This document shows positions 33,044-41,894 of a stretch of DNA of 49,734 nt, piece after piece. The notes below the pieces were generated by a model. It had not been told where the DNA came from. It made no database searches and saw only the letters and a list, made by a program, of their open reading frames with translations. Source of the DNA: JAVVHE01 sp032249695 (GTDB lineage: Bacteria; Pseudomonadota; Alphaproteobacteria; Sphingomonadales; Sphingomonadaceae). The first letter of the stretch is position 1. Each line of letters begins with the position of its first letter. The position numbers were made by a program, and so were the translations under genes. The stretch spans positions 1 to 49,734 of the forward strand of contig JAVVHE010000020.1 in the NCBI GenBank assembly GCA_032249695.1, written 5' to 3'.

Positions 33044-34294
33044 CTACTCGCCCACGCCCCGCACCACGCGCCCGCCCGTCATGACGAAGCGAACCCGCCG
33101 CAGCGCAGCGATGTCCCCGGCCGGGTCGCCGTCGACCGCGATCAGGTCGGCCAGCAGCCCCGCTCTGACCGAGCCCACGCGGTCGCCGATGCCGAACGCG
33201 CGGGCGTTGCCGCTGGTCGCCGCGCGCAGCACCTCGGCCGCTTGCATCCCGGCTGCCGCCATCAGCTCGGCCTCGCGCACATTCTCGCCGTGCGCGAACA
33301 CGCCCACGTCACCGCCGAAGCAGATCGCCACGCCCGCGGCCCGAGCGGCGGTCAAGGCGCGGCGGCTGGCGAGTACGGCCGCAGGCGCAGGCTCCTGCCC
33401 ATTCCACCCCCGGTAGCGCGAAATCGCATCGGAAGCCGCGAGCGTAGGGCAGAACGCGACGCCGCGCTTGGCCATCAGCGCGAAGACCTCGGGCGTGCCC
33501 TGGCTGCCATGCTCGATCGTGTCGGCACCCGCAGCCGCCGCGCGCCGCATCCCTTCGGCGGTGTTGGCGTGGACCGCCACCTGCCGCCCCGCCGCGTGGG
33601 CGACGTCGACCACGGCGGCGATCTCGCCCTCGGTGAAGGTCGGGCGGCTCGGCTCGCCGGGGCGCAGGGCGTAGTCGCCGTAGAGCTTCACCACGTCGGC
33701 GCCCGCTCCGATCTGGCGTCGCGCGGCTTCGACGACTCCCGGCCCGCTCGCCTCCTCGGCGCCTTGAGGCAGCGCACCCGGCCCGTCGCCCTTGGGGCCG
33801 TAAGCACCCGTGGCCACGATCGCGCGCGTCGCGACCAGCAGCCGCGGGCCGGGGACGATGCGCTGCTCGATCGCAGCCTTCAGCCCGACGTCGGCATAGC
33901 CCGCGCCTTCGGTCCCCAAGTCACGCAACGTGGTGACGCCAGCCATCAGCGTCGCGCGCGCCGACGCGACCGCGCGCGCGGTTCGCAACGCCAGCGGCTC
34001 GCGCAGAACCTGATCGTCCCACGGCGTCTCGTTATACGGGTGCAGGAACAGGTGGCCGTGCCCCTCGATCAGGCCGGGCATGAGCGTCATGCCCGGCAGT
34101 TCCACCACGCGCGCTTCGGGCGGGGCGGCGAGGTCGGGCCCCGCCGCCACGATCCGCTCGCCGTCGACCAGCACCGCCCAGCCGGCGTGCACCGCCTGCC
34201 CATCGAACACGCGCGCCGGGCGCAGCAGCAGCTGCTCGGCACCCGCCGTGCTGGCCGCGCAAATTGCGACCAGCGCCAGCAGCCACCGGATCAT
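33044..34294 (-). CDS. exported metal-dependent amidohydrolase
   Basis: A 416-aa amidohydrolase of the prolidase/imidazolonepropionase-like group, with an N-terminal signal peptide MIRWLLALVAICAASTAGA. Metal-site residues are readable: HGHLF (two His), a lysine in VVKLYGDYAL, a His in VAVHANT, a His in TIEHGSQG, and an Asp in FGGDVGVFAHGEN. It probably cleaves dipeptides or cyclic amides in the periplasm; the substrate is not deducible. Its ATG at 34294 forms ATGA with the tesB stop, so it is translated with tesB. Confidence 0.88.
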   Translation of the reverse strand: MIRWLLALVAICAASTAGAEQLLLRPARVFDGQAVHAGWAVLVDGERIVAAGPDLAAPPEARVVELPGMTLMPGLIEGHGHLFLHPYNETPWDDQVLREPLALRTARAVASARATLMAGVTTLRDLGTEGAGYADVGLKAAIEQRIVPGPRLLVATRAIVATGAYGPKGDGPGALPQGAEEASGPGVVEAARRQIGAGADVVKLYGDYALRPGEPSRPTFTEGEIAAVVDVAHAAGRQVAVHANTAEGMRRAAAAGADTIEHGSQGTPEVFALMAKRGVAFCPTLAASDAISRYRGWNGQEPAPAAVLASRRALTAARAAGVAICFGGDVGVFAHGENVREAELMAAAGMQAAEVLRAATSGNARAFGIGDRVGSVRAGLLADLIAVDGDPAGDIAALRRVRFVMTGGRVVRGVGE

Positions 34295-35184
34295 ACCGAA
34301 GCCCCGTCGCGGCTCATGCGGATCAGCCCCTCCTGCGCGACCGTCGCCACCAGCCGGCCGTCGCGCGTGTAGACCAGCCCGCGCGCCAGCCCGCGCGCGC
34401 CGCCCGCCCGCGGGCTTTCCATGGCGTAGAGCAGCCATTCGTCGACGCGCGCATCGCCGTGGAACCACATTGCGTGGTCGAGGCTCGCCATCATCAGCCG
34501 CGGATCGTGGAGCGAGATCGGCATCGGGAGCGTCGCTGTGGCAACCAGGAACATGTCCGAAATGAACGCCAGATAGCAGCGGTGCAGCGCGGGGTCGTCG
34601 GGCAGGCGCGTCGGCACGCGCAGCCAGGCGTGCTGGCGCGGCGGGTGGGGAGCAACGGTCGCGGTTGCGTAGGGCTCGACCGGCCGAAGCTCGAACGCGC
34701 GCGGGCGCAGCAGAAAGGCGCGGCGGTCGGCGGGCAGCAGGTCGGCGTGACGTTCCAAGAGTTCGCGGTCCGAAAGCAGGCCGTCGGGTCCGGGCACCAC
34801 CGGCATCGGCGCCTGATGCGCGAAACCCGGCTCCTCCACGTGGAAGCTTGCCGACAGGTTGAAGATCGGCCGCCCGTGCTGGATCGCCACCACGCGGCGC
34901 GTCGCGAAGCTGCGCCCGTCGCGGGCGCGCTCTACCTGGTAAAGGATCGGCGCGTCGGGATCGCCGGGCAGGATGAAATAGGCATGGAGCGAATGTGCCT
35001 TGCGTTCCGCGTCGACCGTCCGTGTTGCAGCGACCAGCGCCTGGCCCAGCACCTGTCCGCCGTAGACGCGCTTCCAGCCTTCCTCCTGCCGAAGGCTGCG
35101 GAACAGATTGTCGTCCAGCTCCTCAAGGTCGAGCAGCTCCACCAGCCGCCTGACCGCCGCGTCCGGGGCGTTGTCGTCCGTCAT
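34291..35184 (-). CDS. tesB: acyl-CoA thioesterase II
   Basis: A 297-aa double hot-dog thioesterase that releases fatty acids from acyl-CoA. Seen: VYGGQVLGQALVAA and LHAYFILPGDPDAPILYQVE in the first hot-dog, and SLDHAMWFH with the catalytic Asp in the second. VATVAQEGLIR carries the Gln of the Asp-Thr/Ser-Gln site. Length is usual. ATG at 35184; the stop overlaps the amidohydrolase start by four bases. Cytosolic. Confidence 0.93.
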   Translation of the reverse strand: MTDDNAPDAAVRRLVELLDLEELDDNLFRSLRQEEGWKRVYGGQVLGQALVAATRTVDAERKAHSLHAYFILPGDPDAPILYQVERARDGRSFATRRVVAIQHGRPIFNLSASFHVEEPGFAHQAPMPVVPGPDGLLSDRELLERHADLLPADRRAFLLRPRAFELRPVEPYATATVAPHPPRQHAWLRVPTRLPDDPALHRCYLAFISDMFLVATATLPMPISLHDPRLMMASLDHAMWFHGDARVDEWLLYAMESPRAGGARGLARGLVYTRDGRLVATVAQEGLIRMSRDGASV

Positions 35185-35258
35185 CTCGGCGCACGCGTCC
35201 GTCGCCGGAGCGCGGCTGTCAACCCATTGCGCCCGACCCGGGCGCGATCACACCACGT

Positions 35259-35277
35259 GTCCGGTTCGGCACCGGAC
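35259..35277 (-). terminator. possible terminator hairpin beyond the autotransporter gene
   Basis: GTCCGGT-TCGGC-ACCGGAC is a perfect seven-base stem in the 193-base gap between the autotransporter's stop and the tesB start. It has no T-tract on either side. It may instead be another dispersed hairpin. Confidence 0.3.
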
Positions 35278-35377
35278 GGCGCGAACGGCAATGGCCCTAA
35301 CGACGGTCATCGCCTTGTCCGCAGCGCGGCGTTCCGGCACCACCCGATATAGGCCGGGCCTTCAGTCGTCTGCCGCG

Positions 35378-38300
35378 CTAGAAGTCCAGGCCGAGCGTCG
35401 CGACGAAGTTCTGGGCGTTGTAGTTGCTGGTGTCGCGCCGGTCGTAATTGAAGCGCGCTGCGAAGCCCGGCTGCAGATAGCTCAGCGCTCCGCCATATTG
35501 CCAGCCGCTCGACTTCGGCTTGTCGCCGATCAGCGCCGCCGATGATGCCGCTCCGGTCAGGAAACGCACCGTCGTCGTCGTCGGCTTGGGATCGAGGTTC
35601 AGCGCATAGCCGCCGTTCGCCTCGATGCGGATCAGGCCCGTCGCGCCGCGCTTCAAGTCATAGCTCAACCGCAGCTGCGCGGTGTCGGTGACGACGGTCT
35701 CGGTCTGCGAGGAGACCTGCAGGTTGAACGCGCCTGCTCCGCTGATCGTGTAGCCATCCTGCTGCACCGCGAGGTAGCTGATCGTGTTCTGCGGCGAGAT
35801 CTTCAGTCGCCCGACGTTCAGGTGCGCGCCGATCAGCGCTGCCCCGCCATAGGTCAGCCCGCTCCAGCTTGCGTTGAACGGGCTGCTGCTGCCGCCGATC
35901 ACCAGGCTCCGCCGCGCCCGGTACTGGGCGGTCCCGGCGAGGCCGGTCACTTCGACGAACGCCGGGCCGACGTTCAGGCCCGCGTAGGGCGTGATCGCCT
36001 GCGTGTTGACGAAGAGCGGCTGGGCGCCGAGGCCGGGCGCGATCTCCTGCGTGACGCTGGCCCAGTTGGCAACGAAGCCGATGCCGACGACTCCGTTGCC
36101 GAACAGCCGCCGATCGCCGCCGAAGGTGAGGCCATAGCTTGACAGATCGAAGGCGGACTCGCTGAGGCCGGTGCGCGAGCGTGCGATCTGGCCATATTGC
36201 TGAGCCCAGCCGCCCGCGCCCTGCACCTGGTTGCGGCGCTGATTTTCAACGACCTCCATCCGCGCGCCTGCCGAGCCGAAGCCGAAATCGGCAAAGCTTT
36301 CGGCTGCGCGGATCGGTGCGCGGCCGAAGCTGGCCGGGGTTAGCTGCCGGTAGGCCGAGATGACCGCGCCCTGCGTCGGCAGGTTGGCAATCAGCGCAGA
36401 CGCCGTGGGGCTGCCGGCCAGCCCGATCACCGACAGATCGAACAGCGCCGCCTGAGCAGGCGCGAGGCCGATCTGCGCGGTCGGCAGGCGAGTCAGCGCG
36501 ACCGAGAGCGTGTTGCCGCTGAGCACCGGATCGCCCTGCGTAAAGAGGAACGGAGCGTTGGAGCGGTCGATCAGCGTCGGGAGGTGGTCGGTCGTGATTC
36601 CGCCGCCCGCCTGGATGACGGTGAAGTTCTGCGTGGCCGCGAGGCTCTGCAGCGACAGGCGGATGGTGCTGGTGCCGGTGAAGCTGGCGTTTTTGACGAC
36701 GGTGAGGCCCGGAGCACCCGCGCGGAACGGTACGACGAGCGTCGACGAGCCTGTCGCTGCGACCGAAGCAAGCGTTGGCGTCGCCTGGTCGCTGAGATCG
36801 AGGCGGCTGGTGTCCGCGAGCGTCGCATCGACCGCGACGGGCGAGGTGTATGGCCCCGCGAAACTCCCCGCGCCGGAGAGCGCGATCGCGCCGCCCGCAG
36901 CGCCGAACGCGACGTTGCCGTTGATCGAGCCGCCGCTGATCGCGAGCGTCGACCGGCCCGATCCGAACAGGATCGATCCGCCGATCGCGCCGGAGTTGGC
37001 AACGGTGACCGCGTTCGGGTTGGCGGTAAGGTCGATCGCCACCGCAGTACCCGCAGTCGTCTGCGTGATCGTGCCCGTGTTGATGATCGTCCGGACCGAG
37101 CCGGACTTGTCGACGATGCCTGCCGCGGTCACGTTCGTGCCGTTGGCGCTGGATGTCAGGATGCCGGTATTGACGATCAGCGGAACGGTCGCCCCGGAGT
37201 CGATCAATATCGCGGTTGCGTTGCCGCCCGGCCCGGCCGGAGTCTTGCCGGACGCTGCCGTCGCAGTCGCGGCGGCGGTGATCGCGCCCTGGTTCTGCAG
37301 GACCGGGATATTGGCTCCGGTCAGCGCTCGGATGCCGATCGCCGGGCCATCGAGCGAGCCCGCGATGATGACGCCCGAACCCTGGTTGTTGAGCCCGCCC
37401 GCGAGCGTGGTCGTGGCACCTGCGCCGCCGATCACCACCGCCTGGATGGTCTGGCCCGCCTTGGCGATGCCCGTCGTGATCTGGCCGCGGTTGACGAACC
37501 CGTAGGCGTCGTCGCCGGTGCCGACCGGCCCCAGCGTCACCGGCTGCGGGTTGGTGCTGCCCGGCCCGATCACGACCGCCGGAGCACCGGTGGTGACGAT
37601 CGTCGAGGTGATCAGCGTGCCCGAAGCAGCCGTCCCCGTCGCGAGCGGGATGTAGGTCCCGTCCGAGGCGAGATAGTAGCGATCGTTCAGGAAGCCGCCG
37701 CCGACCGAGGCGTTGATCGCAACGCCGGCCAGGCCGGTGTTTCCGGCGACCTCGGCGTTGTTCTGGTCGACGGTACGCGACGTTCCGATGCTGATCGCCC
37801 CGCGGTTGGAGACGAGGCCGCTGACGGGCGCAGAGACGAGAATGCCCGCGCTGCCTGCTCCGACCGCGGTGTTCTGGCCGGAGAGGATCAGCGATCCGTT
37901 GAGCGGCGCGGCGACGTTCGCGAGGACGGAGTTGGCGCCCGGCGCGGTGATCCCGGCAAGCGCGATCGCCCCCGTGAACGGCGTGCGGATCAGCAAACCG
38001 TTGGCGTTGTCGCCGGCGACGCTGATCGTGCTGAGCCCGCCCGCTCCGATCGACCCGGTGACCGGCCCGTTCGCGATCAGGATCCCAATATTGTTCGGCC
38101 CGGCGCCCGTCGCGCTGATCGTGCCGTTGTTCACCAGACGCGCGTTCGTAAGCGACGCCGACCCATCAAACAGGATCGCCGTCCCGGTCGTGCCGGTCGC
38201 CGAAATCGTGCCGCCGTTCGTCACGAGGTTGTTCGAGTTGATCGTTACCGGGATCCCGCTCGTCACGATGATACTCGCGCCGGAGTTCACGGTGATATCG

Positions 38301-38437
38301 CCCGGCGCATTGTTCGCCGCGGTCGCGGTCGCCGATGGCGTGGTCTGGGCGCCGGTGACGACCAGCGGATCGGCGCTGGCGGCGAGCGGGACGAGCGACG
38401 CGGCGCCCAAGAGAACAACGGCGAAGCGAGACGTCAC
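35378..38437 (-). CDS. autotransporter (type Va) with a large repetitive passenger
   Basis: A 1019-aa outer-membrane protein. The signal peptide is M(V)TSRFAVVLLGAASLVPLAASA. A passenger of about 700 residues is built from Gly/Ala/Asn/Thr-rich beta-helix-like repeats (NNGTISATGAG, NRGAISIGTS, NQGAITAAAT, NTGTITQTTAG). The C-terminal beta-barrel of about 280 residues (from near GARMEVVENQRRNQVQGAG) ends in VATLGLDF, whose terminal Phe is the barrel-assembly signal. The start is GTG at 38437, preceded by GGAAAGG. No protease or adhesin motif is visible in the passenger, so its role is unknown. Very long open frames on the opposite strand are shadows of its composition. Confidence 0.9.
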   Translation of the reverse strand: MTSRFAVVLLGAASLVPLAASADPLVVTGAQTTPSATATAANNAPGDITVNSGASIIVTSGIPVTINSNNLVTNGGTISATGTTGTAILFDGSASLTNARLVNNGTISATGAGPNNIGILIANGPVTGSIGAGGLSTISVAGDNANGLLIRTPFTGAIALAGITAPGANSVLANVAAPLNGSLILSGQNTAVGAGSAGILVSAPVSGLVSNRGAISIGTSRTVDQNNAEVAGNTGLAGVAINASVGGGFLNDRYYLASDGTYIPLATGTAASGTLITSTIVTTGAPAVVIGPGSTNPQPVTLGPVGTGDDAYGFVNRGQITTGIAKAGQTIQAVVIGGAGATTTLAGGLNNQGSGVIIAGSLDGPAIGIRALTGANIPVLQNQGAITAAATATAASGKTPAGPGGNATAILIDSGATVPLIVNTGILTSSANGTNVTAAGIVDKSGSVRTIINTGTITQTTAGTAVAIDLTANPNAVTVANSGAIGGSILFGSGRSTLAISGGSINGNVAFGAAGGAIALSGAGSFAGPYTSPVAVDATLADTSRLDLSDQATPTLASVAATGSSTLVVPFRAGAPGLTVVKNASFTGTSTIRLSLQSLAATQNFTVIQAGGGITTDHLPTLIDRSNAPFLFTQGDPVLSGNTLSVALTRLPTAQIGLAPAQAALFDLSVIGLAGSPTASALIANLPTQGAVISAYRQLTPASFGRAPIRAAESFADFGFGSAGARMEVVENQRRNQVQGAGGWAQQYGQIARSRTGLSESAFDLSSYGLTFGGDRRLFGNGVVGIGFVANWASVTQEIAPGLGAQPLFVNTQAITPYAGLNVGPAFVEVTGLAGTAQYRARRSLVIGGSSSPFNASWSGLTYGGAALIGAHLNVGRLKISPQNTISYLAVQQDGYTISGAGAFNLQVSSQTETVVTDTAQLRLSYDLKRGATGLIRIEANGGYALNLDPKPTTTTVRFLTGAASSAALIGDKPKSSGWQYGGALSYLQPGFAARFNYDRRDTSNYNAQNFVATLGLDF

Positions 38438-38587
38438 GGCAGCCCTTTCCGTATCGCGGGGCGGTCCGGCGGCGCGCCGGGCCCCGCGCGGGGAGTTGGG
38501 CCGGGTTGCCACGAAATGCAGGGCGGCTTCAAGGCGGGCCGCGCAGGCTGCGGAAACGTCCGCCGCCTGCACGGGCGCTTCAGCCGG

Positions 38588-39484
38588 TCAGGCGTGCTCC
38601 AGCAGCAGGCGCTGCTCGATCGCGCGGTTCTTGATCGCTTTCTGCAGCTTCTCGAACGCGCGCACCTCGATCTGCCGAACGCGCTCACGGCTGATGCCAT
38701 AGACGTGGCTCAGTTCCTCGAGCGTCTTGGGCTCGTCCGTCAGCCGCCGCTCGGTGATAATATGCTTCTCGCGCTCGTTCAGCCCTCTCATCGCCTCGGT
38801 CAGCAGATCGTGGCGCATGTCGCGCTCTTCGCGCTCGGCCACGATCTCGTCCTGGATCGGCCCCTCGTCGGTGAGCCAATCCTGCCACTCGCCCTCGCCG
38901 TCCTCACGCAGCGGCGCGTTGAGGCTGGTGTCGCCGCCCATCGCCATGCGGCGGTTCATCGAGGTCACTTCTTCCTCGGTCACGCCCAGCGTCGTCGCGA
39001 TCGACTTCAGGTCGTCGGGCTTCAGGTCGCCATCCTCCATCGCGTTCAGCTTGCCCTTCAGCCGCCGCAGATTGAAGAACAGCTTCTTCTGCGCCGCCGT
39101 GGTGCCGATCTTCACCAGGCTCCAGCTCCGCAGGATGAACTCCTGGATCGACGCGCGAATCCACCACATCGCGTAGGTCGCCAGACGGAAGCCCTTGTCG
39201 GGCTCGAACTTCTTCACGCCCTGCATCAGGCCGATATTGCCCTCGCTGATCAGTTCGCTGACCGGCAGGCCATAGCCGCGATAGCCCATTGCGATCTTCG
39301 CAACGAGGCGCAGGTGACTTGTCACAAGCTTCGCCGCGGCAGCCGGGTCCTGATGCTCCTGCCAGCGCTTGGCGAGCATATACTCCTCCTCAGGTGCGAG
39401 GATCGGAAACTGGCGGATCTGGCTCAGATAGCGGTTGAGCGAAGCCTCACCGCCGAGCGCAGGAATGGTGGCTGGCACAGCCAT
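38588..39484 (-). CDS. rpoH: RNA polymerase sigma-32 (heat-shock) factor
   Basis: A 298-aa sigma-70-family factor for heat-shock genes. Region 2 shows LVTSHLRLVAKIAMGYRGYG, then ELISEGNIGLMQGVKKFEPD and FRLATYAMWWIRASIQEFIL. The RpoH box AQKKLFFNLR (about 131-140) is diagnostic. Region 4 shows LEELSHVYGISRERVRQIE. ATG at 39484 has GGAGGTGTCGAC directly upstream. The gene follows the RluA-family synthase on the same strand by 57 bases. Lon, a classic target of this factor, lies 2.4 kb away with a possible sigma-32 promoter. Confidence 0.95.
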   Translation of the reverse strand: MAVPATIPALGGEASLNRYLSQIRQFPILAPEEEYMLAKRWQEHQDPAAAAKLVTSHLRLVAKIAMGYRGYGLPVSELISEGNIGLMQGVKKFEPDKGFRLATYAMWWIRASIQEFILRSWSLVKIGTTAAQKKLFFNLRRLKGKLNAMEDGDLKPDDLKSIATTLGVTEEEVTSMNRRMAMGGDTSLNAPLREDGEGEWQDWLTDEGPIQDEIVAEREERDMRHDLLTEAMRGLNEREKHIITERRLTDEPKTLEELSHVYGISRERVRQIEVRAFEKLQKAIKNRAIEQRLLLEHA

Positions 39485-39541
39485 GTCGACACCTCCAAAA
39501 GGCGCGGGCGTTGGCACCGGCGCCATCTCTTACCAATCTAG

Positions 39542-40507
39542 TCAGTTTTCAACCGAAAGCGAGTCGATCAGTTCCGCCATATCCTGTGGCAAATCGCTCT
39601 CGAAGCCTAGCTGAACGCCGCTGATCGGATGCCGAAAGCCAAGCCGTGCTGCGTGGAGCGCCTGCCGGTGGAAATCAAGCCGCGCCAGCAACGACCGGTG
39701 TTCACGCGAGGGGCGGCCGTATACCGGATCGCCGAGCAACGCGTGTCCGATCGACGCCATGTGGACGCGCACCTGATGCGTGCGCCCCGTTTCCAGGCGG
39801 CATTCGACCAGCGCTGCGTCGTTGAACGCGCGCTTGATCGCGTAGTGGGTGACCGCGTGTTTTCCATGCGCACGGTCTACGATCGCCATCTTCTGCCGGT
39901 TCTGCGGACTTCGACCAATCGCGCCCTCGATCCGACCAGCTGCAGGCACGGGGCGCCCGCTGGTGACTGCAAGGTACCGGCGGTCGATCGTATGCGCGGC
40001 AAACTGGCGCGCGAGGCCTTCATGCGCCGGATCGGTCTTGGCGACAACCATCAGCCCCGACGTGTCCTTGTCGATGCGGTGGACGATCCCCGGCCGCGCG
40101 ACGCCGCCGATGCCGCTGAGGCGGCCCGCGCAGTGATGCAGAAGCGCATTCACAAGCGTGCCGTCCGCATGGCCGCACGCGGGGTGGACGACGAGGCCGG
40201 CCGGCTTGTCGAGAATGAGGAGATGCTCGTCCTCGTAGGGCACGACGAGCGGGATCGCCTCGGCCCGGGCAGCGGGTGGAGCGACCGGGGGCAGCTCCAG
40301 CCAGAATGCCTCGCCGCCGCGGACCTTCAGCGCCGGATCGCGGACAAGCGTGCCGTCTCGCCCGCGCACCGCGCCCGCGGAAACCAGCGCTTTCAGCCGC
40401 TCGCGCGACAGCTGCGGGACGGCGGCGGCGAGCGCGCGGTCGAGCCGCCAGCCCGCCGCGTCTGCCGGCAGCTCGACGCTCAGATTGGATTCGCCCGGTC
40501 CCACCAC
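39542..40507 (-). CDS. rluD: RluA-family 23S rRNA pseudouridine synthase (RluD-like)
   Basis: A 321-aa enzyme that isomerises uridines in large-subunit rRNA. The N-terminal S4-like domain (WRLDRALAAAVPQLSRERLK, then ALVSAGAVRG) is followed by the catalytic domain. The essential Asp lies in HRIDKDTSGLMVVAKT, and ETGRTHQVRVHMASIGHALLGDPVYG is also visible. The start is GTG at 40507 (or the next GTG at 40504), preceded by GGGAG. The specific substrate position is assigned by similarity only. It diverges from the JAMM protease gene by 19 bases. Confidence 0.88.
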   Translation of the reverse strand: MVGPGESNLSVELPADAAGWRLDRALAAAVPQLSRERLKALVSAGAVRGRDGTLVRDPALKVRGGEAFWLELPPVAPPAARAEAIPLVVPYEDEHLLILDKPAGLVVHPACGHADGTLVNALLHHCAGRLSGIGGVARPGIVHRIDKDTSGLMVVAKTDPAHEGLARQFAAHTIDRRYLAVTSGRPVPAAGRIEGAIGRSPQNRQKMAIVDRAHGKHAVTHYAIKRAFNDAALVECRLETGRTHQVRVHMASIGHALLGDPVYGRPSREHRSLLARLDFHRQALHAARLGFRHPISGVQLGFESDLPQDMAELIDSLSVEN

Positions 40508-40526
40508 TAAGCTCCCGCCCGCAGAT

Positions 40527-40955
40527 ATGGAGATTGTCGTCGACACGTCAGCCCTTCGCGCGATGCTCGCCCACGCCGCTGTCGACACCCCGCGCGAGGC
40601 GTGCGGGCTGTTGTGGTGCGATCCGGCGCACGGGCGATCGACCCTCTCGACCATCGATCGCGCGGAACCCGCAGCGAACGTTGCCGCACAACCCATGACG
40701 AGCTTCGAGATCGACCCGGCCGCGTTGTTCGGCGCGCAGCGGCGCGAGCGAGCCGGTGGCGGCTGCCTGGCGGGCTGGTATCACAGCCACCCGTCCGGCG
40801 TACTCGATCCGTCGCCGAGCGACGCCGAAGCCGCCGGGCGCGAACCCGGGCGCGTGTGGATCATCGTCGGCGCCGCGCGCGCGGCGGCGTGGCGCTCGCG
40901 TCCCGGCGGGCCGGTGCTCGGCGCGTTCGAAGCGCTGACGCTGAGGATCGGCTGA
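40527..40955 (+). CDS. JAMM/MPN-domain metalloprotease-like protein
   Basis: A 142-aa stand-alone Mov34/MPN (JAB) domain. The zinc motif is complete: E24 in PREACGLL and H86-S-H88-x7-S96-x2-D99 in YHSHPSGVLDPSPSD. Bacterial members cleave isopeptide bonds or release small-protein tails such as ThiS/MoaD-like carriers, or act on cysteine adducts. No such carrier is next to it. The ATG at 40527 has a weak ribosome site. The stop overlaps the next gene (TGATG). Function not assigned. Confidence 0.82.
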   Translation: MEIVVDTSALRAMLAHAAVDTPREACGLLWCDPAHGRSTLSTIDRAEPAANVAAQPMTSFEIDPAALFGAQRRERAGGGCLAGWYHSHPSGVLDPSPSDAEAAGREPGRVWIIVGAARAAAWRSRPGGPVLGAFEALTLRIG

Positions 40956-41197
40956 TGGCCACCGGCGCGGTCAAGTGGTTCAATCACAAGAAGGGCTTCG
41001 GCTTCATCACGCCCGATCTCGGCCCGTGCGACGTGTTCGTGCACATCACCGCGGTCAAGCGGTCGGGGCTGGAGCGAATCGACGACGGCCAGCGTGTCGA
41101 GTTCGAGCTCGCGCAGATGGGCGACGGGCGGCTGTCGGCGCAAGGGCTGCGCCCGCTCGCGCGGATCGAACTGCGCGAGGACTTGAGCGAGGGATGA
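40955..41197 (+). CDS. cold-shock domain protein
   Basis: An 80-aa single-stranded nucleic-acid-binding protein of the CspA family. GAVKWFNHKKGFGFITP (RNP1 region) and CDVFVHITAV (RNP2) are clear, and the C-terminal part (QRVEFELAQMGDGRLSAQGL) completes the five-strand barrel. The ATG at 40955 overlaps the stop of the JAMM gene in TGATG. The gene's own stop overlaps the ChpT start in ATGA. This translational coupling to both neighbours is unusual for a csp gene, which is more often alone. Confidence 0.92.
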   Translation: MATGAVKWFNHKKGFGFITPDLGPCDVFVHITAVKRSGLERIDDGQRVEFELAQMGDGRLSAQGLRPLARIELREDLSEG

Positions 41198-41814
41198 GCG
41201 ACCCGCTTGATTTCGCTGGCCTGCTGGTCGCACGAATCTGCCATGATTTCGCCGGCGCGGTCGGCGCTCTGACAAGCGGCGCCGAGCTGCTGCTGGACGA
41301 GCCCGACCCCGAGCTGCGCGCCGAGTTCGCGCGCATGATGGGCGAAACCGCAGCCGGGCTTGGCGGACGGCTGAAGCTCATTCGGCTGGCATTCGGCGGA
41401 GCGCTCGACGGGCCGGCCGTTCCAACCGCCGAGCTTGCCGCGACGCTGCGCGACGGGCTGGGAGAGAGCATCTGCAAGGTCGAGGCGATGGCGGATGCGG
41501 GCTCTTCGCTGCCCCGCCCGCAGGCGCGCGTGCTCGCGGCGCTGACGATGGTCGCCGCAACCGCCTGCGCTGAGGTGCGCGCCCGCGCGGCGCTTGTCGC
41601 GTTCGGCCCCGGCGGGCTCGACGCGCACGCCAGCCAGTGCACCATCGGCCCCGCCGTGCGCGCGGCGCTTGCCGGGGAGAGCGCGCCGACCTCGTCCGCG
41701 CTGGCACCGGCAGCATACGCCGCGCGCGCCGCGGCCGCGTGCGGGCTGCTGATCGCCGTGGAGGAGCAGCCCGGGCTGCTGCGCTTCCGGCTGCTGCCGA
41801 TCGCCCCGCGTTGA
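41194..41814 (+). CDS. chpT: ChpT-type histidine phosphotransferase
   Basis: A 206-aa protein like ChpT, which in Caulobacter moves phosphate from CckA to CtrA and CpdR to control the cell cycle. The phosphorylated histidine is H17 in LLVARICHDFAGAVGALT, SGAELL, the hallmark of the dimerisation helix. The C-terminal half is a degenerate HATPase-like domain. It starts at ATG 41194 in ATGA shared with the cold-shock gene. CckA and CtrA are not in this window. The C-terminal part is more divergent than the rest, so ChpT is supported mainly by the first 100 residues. Confidence 0.8.
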   Translation: MSDPLDFAGLLVARICHDFAGAVGALTSGAELLLDEPDPELRAEFARMMGETAAGLGGRLKLIRLAFGGALDGPAVPTAELAATLRDGLGESICKVEAMADAGSSLPRPQARVLAALTMVAATACAEVRARAALVAFGPGGLDAHASQCTIGPAVRAALAGESAPTSSALAPAAYAARAAAACGLLIAVEEQPGLLRFRLLPIAPR

Positions 41815-41838
41815 TGGCGCGCGGCGAGCGCACCATAT
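41810..41838 (+). promoter_or_regulatory. lon: candidate sigma-32 promoter for lon
   Basis: GTTGAT (41810-41815) and CCATAT (41833-41838) are 17 bases apart, about 57 bases before the lon ATG. They recall the heat-shock consensus CTTGAA and CCCCAT-like -10 used by alphaproteobacterial RpoH. lon is a known RpoH target in proteobacteria. The match is partial, so this is a suggestion. Confidence 0.35.
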
Positions 41839-41894
41839 TCCGCCCAACATCGCGGCGGCCAGCGACCGGCCGCCGCGCGCACCTGGAGCCTTGA

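Noticed and set aside
36584..39541. 985-codon open frame on the plus strand, with two others nearby
   Set aside because: It is antisense to the autotransporter and rpoH, rich in Arg/Asp/Gly with no family likeness; a product of GC-rich codon bias opposite a repetitive gene.
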